Assembly (NCBI RefSeq): GCF_008806975.1
Contig: NZ_CP031728.1
Location: 434,001-498,000 of the forward strand
Source of the DNA: Cellvibrio sp. KY-GH-1
Lineage (GTDB): Bacteria; Pseudomonadota; Gammaproteobacteria; Pseudomonadales; Cellvibrionaceae
Reading direction: 5' to 3'
Length of the DNA stretch: 64,000 bases
The notes beneath the pieces were generated by a model, which did no database searches, had not been told where the DNA came from, and saw only the letters and a program-made list of their open reading frames with translations. This document shows positions 31,209-40,400 of the stretch, piece after piece (position 1 is the stretch's first letter; every line of letters begins with the position of its first letter). The position numbers and the translations under genes were made by a program.

Positions 31209-31829
31209 TTAAGCAGGATAAGTTAGTGGAACGCTTTTTTTGCGCTGCCAGTATTGGGTGAGCCAATAGTCCAGGCTGTGGTATTTGCCTGCTCCCAACC
31301 CGATTAGCGCCAGTAACATAATTAAATAGGTCGCAGCAAACTCAATACCGTTATTCAAAATCACAAATTTACCGCTTGCAGTTAACCATTCGTAATTGCC
31401 ATGTTCTTGTAAAATGTCACGCGCTCGCGCGAGCTTTTCGGGGGCGGCCATCACCTGTTCGTTGGCAAATGGCGCATGGGCATCGGCAATTGCCTGCCAG
31501 CCGTTTTCCCAGTGCACACTGGTAATAGCAACCAACATTGTCACAATCAGTGGAATGGAAATCAGGCGGGTAAATAAACCTACGGTTAACAAGATAGCAC
31601 CGGCTAACTCGGTTGCGGTGGCCAGGAATGCCAACAGCCACGGAAAGGGAAGCCCAAGTCCCCAGTCGCTGTTGCCAAACCAATCGACAGTATCGTCAAA
31701 CGAATTGAGCTTATTGATGCCGGCCATCCAAAAAATGGGGGCGAGGTAAAAGCGTAGCAGCAGGCTTGCGAGGGTGGTGCTACCTTTGGAGAGTTGTTGA
31801 TACGCTTGAGAGATGAGTGAGTCGGTCAT
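31209..31829 (-). CDS. DoxX-family inner membrane protein
   Basis: 206 aa with four to five hydrophobic helices. FYLAPIFWMAGINKLNSF, TATELAGAILLTVGLFTRL and the C-terminal YLIMLLALIGLGAGKYHSLD are typical of DoxX/YphA proteins, which are linked to quinone and thiol redox chemistry and oxidative stress. It is the first gene of the DoxX, sigma, anti-sigma, TSUP series. The start ATG 31829 has AGGTG four nt upstream, and the leader contains an inverted repeat that overlaps this site. Confidence 0.88.
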   Translation of the reverse strand: MTDSLISQAYQQLSKGSTTLASLLLRFYLAPIFWMAGINKLNSFDDTVDWFGNSDWGLGLPFPWLLAFLATATELAGAILLTVGLFTRLISIPLIVTMLVAITSVHWENGWQAIADAHAPFANEQVMAAPEKLARARDILQEHGNYEWLTASGKFVILNNGIEFAATYLIMLLALIGLGAGKYHSLDYWLTQYWQRKKSVPLTYPA

Positions 31830-31836
31830 ATGACAC

Positions 31837-31872
31837 CTACAGGTTCCTTCAGTAAATTGGATAAACCTGTAG
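31837..31872. repeat. 9-bp inverted repeat at the doxX ribosome-binding site
   Basis: CTACAGGTT (31837-31845) and AACCTGTAG (31864-31872) are separated by 18 nt, eight nt upstream of the doxX start codon. It could be an operator or an mRNA hairpin partly covering the ribosome site. Confidence 0.45.
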
Positions 31873-31909
31873 ATGTTTGGGAAGTGGAATTGTTACAGGG
31901 GATTGCTAA

Positions 31910-32629
31910 TTATTGTTTGAGACTTTCAGCTTCTTTTTTAAGAGCTTCATCCAAATCCAGTTCCTCCTGGGTTGGAACCGGCAAGGTTTCGTTGACTTTG
32001 TTTTCTACAGCCTGTTGTACCTCATCTTTCTTCTGCTGAAGACTGGAATCAACTTTCTTTTTCACCGCTTCCCCGGTTGCTTCAAGTGGGTTCTCAATAA
32101 TTTTTTGCACGTTCTTCAATGCTTTTTGTTTTTCCTCCAGCGCTTGCTTGGCGGCTTGGGCTTTGTCATAAGCGGTTTGCAATTCTTTGGGTAATACCGG
32201 GGTAATTTTTTCTTTGGCGTTTTCAATTTGCTCGGAAAAAATTTGCGGTGTGCCGTCTTTGATTAACATTACTGCCATTTGGTTGGTGTCCGCATTCCAT
32301 ACCATCCCGGCTTTATCGGTTATGGCTTGCACTTCTTTCGGCGCGTAGCGGGATGCAACGTAGAAGAGCGCGCCTTCCTGCTGGATTTCCTGAGCGGTGC
32401 GCAGGAGCTTCATCGTGGGTTCGTATTTGTCCCCCAGTAGTGCAGTCATACGATCTTTAATCATAGGGGTTTCAAAAAGATTAACTTCGTTTGGATCAAA
32501 ACCCACTAGTGGCTTTAAGAACGACCACATCAGTTTACTTTGCAATTTATTACCGATTAGCAAGGAGGATACACAGGCCGAGAGGAATAGACATATAAAG
32601 GCAATAGTTGCAATTTTGGTAATACGCAT
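31910..32629 (-). CDS. Predicted lipoprotein with C-terminal coiled coil, unknown function
   Basis: The start chosen is ATG 32629 (MRITKIATIAFICLFLSAC), giving 239 aa with lipobox LSAC and Cys19; the frame is open 31 codons further upstream but those residues do not look coding. The mature part has an unrecognised domain (about 25-140), then a Lys/Glu/Gln/Ala-rich, probably coiled-coil tail from about 145 to the end, with QAAKQALEEKQKALKNVQK and KKKVDSSLQQKKDEVQQ. It lies 80 nt upstream of doxX on the same strand. No function can be assigned. Confidence 0.72.
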   Translation of the reverse strand: MRITKIATIAFICLFLSACVSSLLIGNKLQSKLMWSFLKPLVGFDPNEVNLFETPMIKDRMTALLGDKYEPTMKLLRTAQEIQQEGALFYVASRYAPKEVQAITDKAGMVWNADTNQMAVMLIKDGTPQIFSEQIENAKEKITPVLPKELQTAYDKAQAAKQALEEKQKALKNVQKIIENPLEATGEAVKKKVDSSLQQKKDEVQQAVENKVNETLPVPTQEELDLDEALKKEAESLKQ

Positions 32630-32728
32630 AACAAATATCCACAGGTTAACCGGGCTAATTTGACCCGCTGAAAAAAAAGTGCAAATTGTGATGGATGTGG
32701 ACTTGTGCGTCCAGCAATGCATGGGACT

Positions 32729-32759
32729 TTAGACGAAATTGCTTGCGACTGGCTATAAT
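32729..32759 (+). promoter_or_regulatory. Putative etfBA promoter
   Basis: A perfect TATAAT at 32754-32759, with only a weak -35 (TTAGAC at 32729-32734, 19-bp spacer), about 100 bp upstream of etfB. Confidence 0.35.
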
Positions 32760-32862
32760 CACCTGCCGGGTAGTAAAGTTGATTGCTACCCTGTTAGTTT
32801 TACCCGTCAGACTTTATTGAAATGAATAGCGTGGAATTTCCCGCTATCACAAGGAATGCGTC

Positions 32863-33612
32863 TTGAAAATATTAGTAGCTATCAAGCGCGCTGTGGACCC
32901 GAATGTCCGCGTGCGCCCCCTTCCAGATGGCAGTGGTATGGATATCGCCACCGCCAAAATGTCGATAAATCCCTTCTGCGAAATTGCGTTGGAAGAGGCA
33001 ATACGCCTGAAAGAACAAGGTGTCGCCTCCGATGTTGTTGTCGTGAGTATCGGGCCTGTCAATGTGCAGGAGCAGTTGCGTGCTGCTCTGGCTCTGGGTG
33101 GTGATAGGGCCATTCATATCCTGACGGATAATCCGTTGGAGCCTCTGGCGATTGCCAAATTACTTAAGCCAATTGTCGAGCGCGAGCAACCGGGTTTGAT
33201 CCTGCTGGGCAAGCAATCCATTGATGGCGATAACAACCAGACCGGCCAAATGCTCGCGGCCTTGTGCGGTTATCCTCAGGGAACCTTTGCCTCAAAAGTG
33301 CGGGTGGTTGGTGACGAAGTAGAGGTCACGCGAGAGCTCGATGGCGGCTTACAAACGCTGGCACTGCGGTTACCGGCAGTTATTACCGCTGATCTACGCC
33401 TTAATCAGCCGCGTTACCCAACCATGCCGAACATTATTAAGGCACGCCAAAAACCATTAGCGGTGATTAGCGTGGAAGAGCTTGGGGGCGTAGCGGAGCT
33501 GCGGGTTGCTACGGAATCTCTGGTTGCTCCCAAGCCGCGTCCATTAGGTAAGCAACTGGCGACGGTGGATGAGTTATTGGAAAAACTGCGCAAGGAGGCA
33601 CAGGTATTATGA
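32863..33612 (+). CDS. etfB: Electron transfer flavoprotein beta subunit
   Basis: AMP-binding subunit of the ETF heterodimer, which carries electrons from acyl-CoA and other dehydrogenases to ETF:ubiquinone oxidoreductase. It is 249 aa. KILVAIKRAVDP at the N-terminus and GKQSIDGDNNQTGQMLAALC are family signatures. The start is TTG 32863 with AAGGA seven nt upstream; an ATG at 32856 is out of frame. It overlaps etfA by four nt (ATGA). Confidence 0.95.
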   Translation: MKILVAIKRAVDPNVRVRPLPDGSGMDIATAKMSINPFCEIALEEAIRLKEQGVASDVVVVSIGPVNVQEQLRAALALGGDRAIHILTDNPLEPLAIAKLLKPIVEREQPGLILLGKQSIDGDNNQTGQMLAALCGYPQGTFASKVRVVGDEVEVTRELDGGLQTLALRLPAVITADLRLNQPRYPTMPNIIKARQKPLAVISVEELGGVAELRVATESLVAPKPRPLGKQLATVDELLEKLRKEAQVL

Positions 33613-34607
33613 GCAGCGACGCCTTAGCAATCAGAAAAGTATTGGTAATTCTTGAGCCGGCAGACAGTGGGCTGGGTGTGGCCAATCTACAGGTACTTGG
33701 TGCTGTGACTGCCTTGCGTCAGCATCTCACGCTTGAATGCGATCTGGTACTTTGCGATTCCTCTATCGCGCAACAGCAAGCGGCGCTGCTTGTGGCTCAG
33801 GTTAAGCAGGTGCTGTATCCGGAGGCGATGCCGGATAGCCTCGCAGAAACGCTGGCTCCCTGGTTAGCCAAGCTGGCGGATGCCTACGACTATATCTTGA
33901 TTGCTTCCTCGTCATTTGGAAAAAACCTCTTGCCGCGTTTGGCAGCTTTGTTGGATACCCAGCCCATCAGTGATGTTATCGCGTTCGATTCTGCAACCCG
34001 GTTTAAGCGCCCCGTATATGCAGGTAGTGCCATCGCCAGCGTTACCACTGAACAAACTAAAAAGCTTCTCACCATTCGCACCAGTGCATTTCCTGCGGCG
34101 GCAACCGGCTCCTCGATTGTAACTTCATCGATCGCAACTGCTTCAATTACCACTTCCACGGCGCAATTGGTCAGTATTGCGGGTCCGGCGACGCAGCATC
34201 TTAGTCGGGTAATTAGTGAAGAAAAAGCGGTGCTGGAGCGGCCGGAGCTGGCATCGGCACGGGTAGTTGTTTCAGGGGGCAGGGGGCTGCAATCCAAGGA
34301 TAACTTTGGTCTTGTCTATCGGCTGGCCGATAAACTGGGTGCTGCGGTAGGCGCCTCGCGGGCGGCCGTTGATGCGGGCTTTGTTGCCAACGACATGCAA
34401 GTGGGGCAAACCGGAAAGGTTGTAGCGCCCGAGCTGTATATTGCCGTAGGTATCTCCGGTGCAGTCCAGCATCTCGCGGGCATGAGCGAATCGCGCGTCG
34501 TTGTGGCGATTAATAATGACCCGGATGCCCCTATTTTTCAGGTGGCGGACTATGGTTTGGTGGGGGATTTGTTTGATGTCCTCCCCGAATTGATTGAGCG
34601 ACTGTAA
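33609..34607 (+). CDS. etfA: Electron transfer flavoprotein alpha subunit
   Basis: FAD-binding subunit of ETF, 332 aa. The C-terminal FAD domain carries [42 protein letters not shown] and [20 protein letters not shown]. The protein is slightly longer than common EtfA (about 310 aa); the extra length lies in the N-terminal half and a Ser/Thr/Ala-rich stretch ([19 protein letters not shown]) before the FAD domain. It is coupled to etfB, and a terminator follows. Confidence 0.95.
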   Translation: MSSDALAIRKVLVILEPADSGLGVANLQVLGAVTALRQHLTLECDLVLCDSSIAQQQAALLVAQVKQVLYPEAMPDSLAETLAPWLAKLADAYDYILIASSSFGKNLLPRLAALLDTQPISDVIAFDSATRFKRPVYAGSAIASVTTEQTKKLLTIRTSAFPAAATGSSIVTSSIATASITTSTAQLVSIAGPATQHLSRVISEEKAVLERPELASARVVVSGGRGLQSKDNFGLVYRLADKLGAAVGASRAAVDAGFVANDMQVGQTGKVVAPELYIAVGISGAVQHLAGMSESRVVVAINNDPDAPIFQVADYGLVGDLFDVLPELIERL

Positions 34608-34617
34608 AAACCTCGTT

Positions 34618-34644
34618 AAAAGCCGCTCAGGGAGCGGCTTTTTT
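34618..34644 (+). terminator. Intrinsic terminator after etfA
   Basis: AAAAGCCGCTC / GAGCGGCTTTT, an 11-bp stem with a 3-nt loop and a T tract. Confidence 0.93.
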
Positions 34645-34749
34645 ATCGCTGTGCGACAGATTACCTGAATTCTGACTACACTCGAAATCACCTATTTATT
34701 GCAAATTTTCGCTACAATGGCGCCCCATTTTACTCAGGCGATAGCGACC

Positions 34750-34947
34750 ATGAATCTGGAGCAGTTTGAAACCCTCGCGATGTATGTTTGCGGCGGCGGT
34801 TTAGTGATTTTTATGTTTTTTATTGTGTGGGATCTGGCCAAAAAATCGAATGCTGGTAAGTTCGGCACCTTCGTGCTCTTCGGTGTTTTGGGGTTTGCGA
34901 TTATGGTGTTTGTGATTAAGGAAATCGCTGTTCACTTGTTGGGGTAA
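34750..34947 (+). CDS. DUF2788-type small membrane protein
   Basis: 65 aa from ATG 34750 (MNLEQFETLAMYVCGGG), with two predicted transmembrane helices separated by the charged loop DLAKKSNAGKFG. This pattern matches the DUF2788 family of Pseudomonas-like bacteria, of unknown function. The frame is open from 34699, but the upstream part overlaps a TACAAT promoter-like box and lacks a ribosome site, so the shorter form is preferred. Confidence 0.75.
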   Translation: MNLEQFETLAMYVCGGGLVIFMFFIVWDLAKKSNAGKFGTFVLFGVLGFAIMVFVIKEIAVHLLG

Positions 34948-35014
34948 AACCTGACGGATTTAGTCAGCGACAATTCCACCCGCTTTTTAGACAAACTTTT
35001 TGATTAGGAAAGTT

Positions 35015-37204
35015 ATGTTTCATTTTTTTGTTCCCTCCAGCAAGGTTCAGAAAGACCGCGCCATTATGCGTGAAACGGATGCGCGAGTTGCCAAATACAG
35101 CCGCCGTGGGCTAATCCTCAATTTTCTGGTTTTTGTGCTGTGCCTTGCCTTTGGTGATTTTGAGCAAAAGGAACACAACACCGCCATAGTTCTGGTAACC
35201 GGCTTGCTGCTGGTGACCTTGGTGCGCAGTTATTATCTGTTTCGCTTTGATGCACTATATGCACGTGCGCCGGCGCGTTGGCGCAATCAATATTTTTTCG
35301 CGTCGTGCTTGGGCGCTGCCTGGTGGAGCGTCATTCTGGTAACCCTGACCTGGGTGCAAGGAATGCGCGATGAAACCCTCGTGATGTGGCTCTACTCAGT
35401 CGTGTTTTATTCCAGCGTGGCCAACGTTTTTGCACCCTATCGCCATTTCTTAACGCTCTACCTCGCGATCGGGCAAATACCTGCAGCGATTACCGCTTTA
35501 TTTTTAGCTAACGCCGACGGCTTGTTGTACGGCGCAATTATGTTGATGTTCTATGTCATGTTGTCACATCAGGGCAAGGTGACTTCGTTAGCGTATTGGG
35601 AGCGTCTGGAGGCTCACTATGCACTGCGTGAGCGCGCACAGGGTTTGGAAAATGAAAAGCGCAGCTCGCAAGCACAAATTGAATTGAAAAATGAGTTTTT
35701 AGTAAACCTCGGGCAAGAAATTCGTTCGTCTATCAGTGATGTGATGAGTACTCTGTCATTAATCGACGATAGCCAGCTCTCCGAGCATCACCGCGAGCTC
35801 CTTTCCACCGCGAATAAGGCTGCGGGGCGACAGATAGATCTGGTTAACAACGTGGTCGACTTCTCCAAAATTACCACCAAAACGCTGGTGCTGGATGAAG
35901 TGGAATTTGATCTGCGCCGTGTGTTGGAAAAATTTGTGCAGGATTTTACGCTCGATGCGCATCAGCAGGGGGTAGAGCTGTATTACATGTTTGATCCCAA
36001 TATGCCGTTGCGCGTAAAAGGCGACGTGGCGCGCTTGAATCAGATTCTCGCAACTTTGCTGAATCACACCCTCAAGGCCAGTCGAATCGAGCATGTGTTT
36101 ATTGAGGCTCGCGTTCACCAGGAGCAGGATGACTTTGGTGAGTTGCAAGTCATTATTAGTGATAGCGAGAAAAATGTTGCCGGTGAAAACGATCCCGATG
36201 CACACGAAAGTAACCATGTCGGAATTGGCTTGGCCATATGTAAAGGGTTGGCGGAATGTATGGGGGGGAGTATCCACCTGCGCGAAAATAAAAATCGCGG
36301 CAACCGCATTTTTATTAACGTTGCTTTGCAAATCGTTTCCCATGAAGAGCGTCGCTTTGGTTCAGAACAAAAGCTGCGTGGCAAGCGCGCACTGCTGGTA
36401 GACCCGCCAGAAAGCAACTCCAATGCGTTGGCGGATGAGATAAATGCCTGGGGGATGAGCGCTGTTGTTGTGGCGGGGCAGGAGCAGGCAATTGCTCGGC
36501 TAACCGAGCAGGCGAAAGCGGACACGCCATTCGATTTGGTGTTGATTTTTACCAAACTCAATAACATGAACGGGTTGGCCTTATCGCGCGAAATTGTCGC
36601 TCACCCGGAAATTGCCACGGTTAAGCAAATTATCGCGATGAGTATTTTGCAAAGCGACAGTCCGGAAATGCGCTTGCATTTGCGCAGCTATCCGCAAGTC
36701 TGTGTGATTGAAAAACCGATTATGCGCAAACGCCTGCACGATGTGGCCATCCAAAAGTTGCTAAACGTGAATATGGATGAGGAGCGCAAACCCTATGAGC
36801 GCGATGCTACGCTTCTCGCAGTAGTGCCCAGAGTATTGCTGGTGGAAGATCACCGCGTTGACCAGATGGTTATTAGCGCTATGCTGAAAAAGCTCGGCTG
36901 TTATGTACAGGTCGCGCACAATGGTTTGGAAGCCGTGGAAATTGTTGAAAAGGAACGCTTTGATCTCGTGTTAATGGATTACGACATGAAGGAAGAAGAC
37001 AGTTTGCGCGCGACGCAAAAAATTCGTGATTATGAGCGTACAACTCACAGCTTGCGCCATCTGCCTATTGTTGCCGTAACTGCCGCGCAAATTGAAGCTT
37101 GCCAAGATGAATATTTAGCCGCGGGGATGGATGACTATATCGCAAAACCGATACGCTATGATGATCTGGAAGCGCGGTTGCAACGCTGGTTGGAAAAAGC
37201 ATGA
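35015..37204 (+). CDS. Membrane hybrid histidine kinase with degenerate kinase and first receiver domains
   Basis: 729 aa from ATG 35015 (AGGA six nt upstream). About six hydrophobic helices fill residues 20-185 (a sensor part with no recognised domain), then a coiled linker, an HisKA-like region, an HATPase-like region and two receiver domains. The H-box reads NEFLVNLGQEIRSS: the phosphoacceptor His is replaced by Gln234. The N-box Asn is His351, and the DTGxG box is reduced to ISDSEKN, although GIGLAICKGLAECMGG remains. In receiver 1 the acceptor position is Phe512 (FDLVLIFTKL). Receiver 2 is intact (VLLVEDH, D655 in DLVLMDYDM, Lys in YIAKPI). The likely role is a signalling scaffold or phosphate acceptor rather than an autokinase. 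It is a single gene with its own terminator. Confidence 0.85.
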   Translation: MFHFFVPSSKVQKDRAIMRETDARVAKYSRRGLILNFLVFVLCLAFGDFEQKEHNTAIVLVTGLLLVTLVRSYYLFRFDALYARAPARWRNQYFFASCLGAAWWSVILVTLTWVQGMRDETLVMWLYSVVFYSSVANVFAPYRHFLTLYLAIGQIPAAITALFLANADGLLYGAIMLMFYVMLSHQGKVTSLAYWERLEAHYALRERAQGLENEKRSSQAQIELKNEFLVNLGQEIRSSISDVMSTLSLIDDSQLSEHHRELLSTANKAAGRQIDLVNNVVDFSKITTKTLVLDEVEFDLRRVLEKFVQDFTLDAHQQGVELYYMFDPNMPLRVKGDVARLNQILATLLNHTLKASRIEHVFIEARVHQEQDDFGELQVIISDSEKNVAGENDPDAHESNHVGIGLAICKGLAECMGGSIHLRENKNRGNRIFINVALQIVSHEERRFGSEQKLRGKRALLVDPPESNSNALADEINAWGMSAVVVAGQEQAIARLTEQAKADTPFDLVLIFTKLNNMNGLALSREIVAHPEIATVKQIIAMSILQSDSPEMRLHLRSYPQVCVIEKPIMRKRLHDVAIQKLLNVNMDEERKPYERDATLLAVVPRVLLVEDHRVDQMVISAMLKKLGCYVQVAHNGLEAVEIVEKERFDLVLMDYDMKEEDSLRATQKIRDYERTTHSLRHLPIVAVTAAQIEACQDEYLAAGMDDYIAKPIRYDDLEARLQRWLEKA

Positions 37205-37289
37205 GTCAGGCCGCCAAATGAGTAAAACGAAAAGAAGCGTTTAGCTGGGTAAACCCGGGCGTACAATTTTTACACCACTGATAAGATCT

Positions 37290-37319
37290 AATGCCGCTGA
37301 TAACATCAGCGGCATTTTT
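37290..37319 (+). terminator. Intrinsic terminator after the hybrid kinase
   Basis: AATGCCGCTGAT / ATCAGCGGCATT, a 12-bp perfect stem with an AAC loop and a T tract. Confidence 0.93.
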
Positions 37320-37410
37320 ATTTCAGGGAGTAGGCTGTATTTCGTTAGCGAGTCACTTTTTTAGCTAAACTCAGTTTATAAAACCACTCTACAACAATAA
37401 GGGTTCATCT

Positions 37411-40400
37411 ATGTACCTGTCTATTCCCGGCATTCAGACTATTTGTGATCGGCGCTGGATTACTACCAAAAAAATGCTGCAAGGGTTATCTGTGTTTCTT
37501 CTCGTCGGGTTGATGGGGTGCGATAAGCCTGCACCACAAAATCTGGAGTCAGAATCAGTTCCATCGTCCGCCTTGGCGAGTCAGGTTACTCTGAGTGGTG
37601 CGCGAGTCCTGGTGTTTAGTAAGACGGCGGGTTTTCGTCATGATTCCATTCCGGCCGGTTTGGCGGCGCTGGAACAATTAGCACAGCAACATCAATTTAC
37701 GCTGGTGGCAACGGAAGATGCCGCGCAATTTAGCGATGAAAGCCTGCGTCAATTTAATGCGATTATCTTTTTAAGTACCACTGGGGACGTGCTGGATGAT
37801 GCCCAACAATTAGCGATGGAGCGCTTTATTCAGGCGGGCGGGGGCTTTGTTGGTATTCACGCAGCAACGGATACCGAATGGCAGGGAGATTGGTTTTGGT
37901 ATCGTAACCTGGTGGGGGCCGTATTTAAAAACCATCCCAATGATCCCAGCAATGTACAAACGGCAACTGTTCAGGTAGTTGATAAAAATCATCCCGCAAC
38001 CGCGGCACTTCCTGACACTTTTTCGCTGGCAGATGAGTGGTACAACTTTCGCGATATTTATGAATTTATCCATGTGCTAGCCAAAGTGGATGAGTCTACT
38101 TATCAGGGTGGTGAGCACAATCATGATCATCCTATTTCCTGGTATCACGACTACGATGGTGGTCGCGCGTTTTATACCGCGTTAGGGCATACCAACGAAA
38201 CCTTTTCCAATCCGAACTTTTTACAGCAGTTAACCGGCGGACTGACTTATGTGGTGGGTTTAAATCATCGCAATGGATTTCAGCCCCGTTTGGATTACAC
38301 CAAATCGCGCCCGGAAGATAATCGCTTCATAAAAAAAACCTTGGTGGATAAATTGGATGAGCCTGTCAAGCTTGCTTTTTTTCCCAATGGCGATGCATTA
38401 ATTGCCTTGCGTCCAGGGCGTTTTCAGCGGGTGGATTACAAAACCGGCCAGTTAAGCGAGGCGGGTACATTGCCGGTCGGGTACGACAAATTTATGGAGT
38501 TGGGTTTGGTGGGTGTGGCTGTCGATCCGGATTTCGCCAGTAACCAATGGATATATGCCGCTTTTACCGTCGCTAGTGAAGTGGACGGCAAAAAGCATCT
38601 GCGCCAACGGCTCGCGCGGTTTAAATGGAATGGTCAGCAAGTGGATGTGAAAACTGAACAGGTGTTGCTGGAGTATTCGATTGATAATAATTGCTGCCAC
38701 ACAGGCGGTGATTTGCAATTTGGCAGTAATGGCGAATTGTTTTTTTCAACCGGCGATAACACCAATCCCCATGACCAGGATGGTTATGCACCCGTCGATT
38801 TTCGTGCAGATATGAAAAAAAATGATGCCTTGCGCAGTGCGGGTAACACCATGGATTTGCGTGGCAAAGTGTTGCGAATAAAGCCAAAAGCAGATTCCGG
38901 CTATGAGATTCCTTTGGGCAATTTATTTACGGATGCCAGCATTGGGCGGCCGGAAATTTATGTCATGGGTGCACGTAATCCTTACAGCCTTACGTTTGAT
39001 AAACAGACCGGGCATTTGTTTTATGGCGATGTAGGGCCGGATGCAAGCAAGGATTCTGATCAAAAAGGTTCACAGGGTTATGACGAGATTAATCGCGTAA
39101 CCGCGGCCGGAAATTTTGGCTGGCCCTTGGTAATTGGTAAGAATCATGCGTATAACTTTTTTGATTACGTCAGTAAAAAATCGGGTGATTTCGTAGATCC
39201 CTCTGCGCCACTAAATGTTTCACCGAATAACACTGGAGCAAAAGAGTTACCGCCGGCACAGCCGGCATTTATTGCGTACCCTTATGGCATCTCAGATGAT
39301 TTCCCGGAAATGGGAACCGGTGGGCGCACCGCAATAGTTGCCGATGTTTACCGCAATAACGAGTATCCGGAATCGATAAATCGGTATCCGTCCTATTACA
39401 ACAATAAATTATTTATTGTGGATTTTATGCGCACCTGGGTGAAGGCGGTGAGTTTTGATGAGCAGGGGCGCATTCTAAAAATAGAACCTTTTGCCCCGCA
39501 AATCAGTTATGCCTTGCCGATCGATGCGCGCTTTGCGCCGGATGGAACCCTGTATGTATTGGAATACGGCATGTCCTGGTTTACCGGCAACCCGGATGCC
39601 CGTTTATCGCGTATCGAATATGTCGGTGCCGGTAATCGCCCTCCGGTTGCGCAAGTTCACGTGGATAAAACACGCGCGGGTATCCCAACAAAAATTGCGG
39701 CGTCGGCAAAGCAGTCAGTGGATTTGGACGGCGATAAAATTCAATTTGAATGGAAACTGAAATGTATTGCTGCAAGCTGCATTGAACAGTATTTGGGTGA
39801 TGCACCGGAAGTAAGTGTTGAAATTGATATGCCCGGTGAATATCAATTAACGCTTACTGTTTCAGACACACAAGGCGCAAAAGCGTCGGTACAAGAATCC
39901 CTTGTGATTGGTAATGAACCACCGTCAGTAACACTCTTATCTGAAATGAATAAGAGTTTTTACTGGCCGGATACGAAAAACTTTGCCTACGAGTTCGCCA
40001 TTATCGATAAAGAAGATGGTTTAATATCCGCGATTACTAACAACAATCCGTTTGTGCAATTCGGCTATCAGTCAGCTCTCTCGGAAAAGTCACAGGGCCA
40101 TCAAAGTGTCAGTTTAATCGATCAAGGGAAAGCACTGGTTGATGCGAACAACTGTTTCGGATGTCATAAAATCGAAGAAAAAGTGGTAGGTCCTGCGTTT
40201 CGCGATGTAGCGAAAAAATACCAAAAGGATGGGAAAGCACTGAAATACCTGGTGAACAAAATTGGCAACGGTGGCGCGGGCGTTTGGGGCGAAATGAATA
40301 TGCCGGCATTCTCTGGTTTGAGCGAAGCAGATCGCACGGCCTTGGCGACCTATGTGTTGTCGTTAACTGAAGACAATGCGCCAAAATCCTTGCCACTGAC

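Noticed and set aside
34699..34749. Longer start for the DUF2788-type gene
   Set aside because: The extra 17 codons overlap a TACAAT promoter-like box and lack a ribosome site. The start at 34750 gives the family-like N-terminus.
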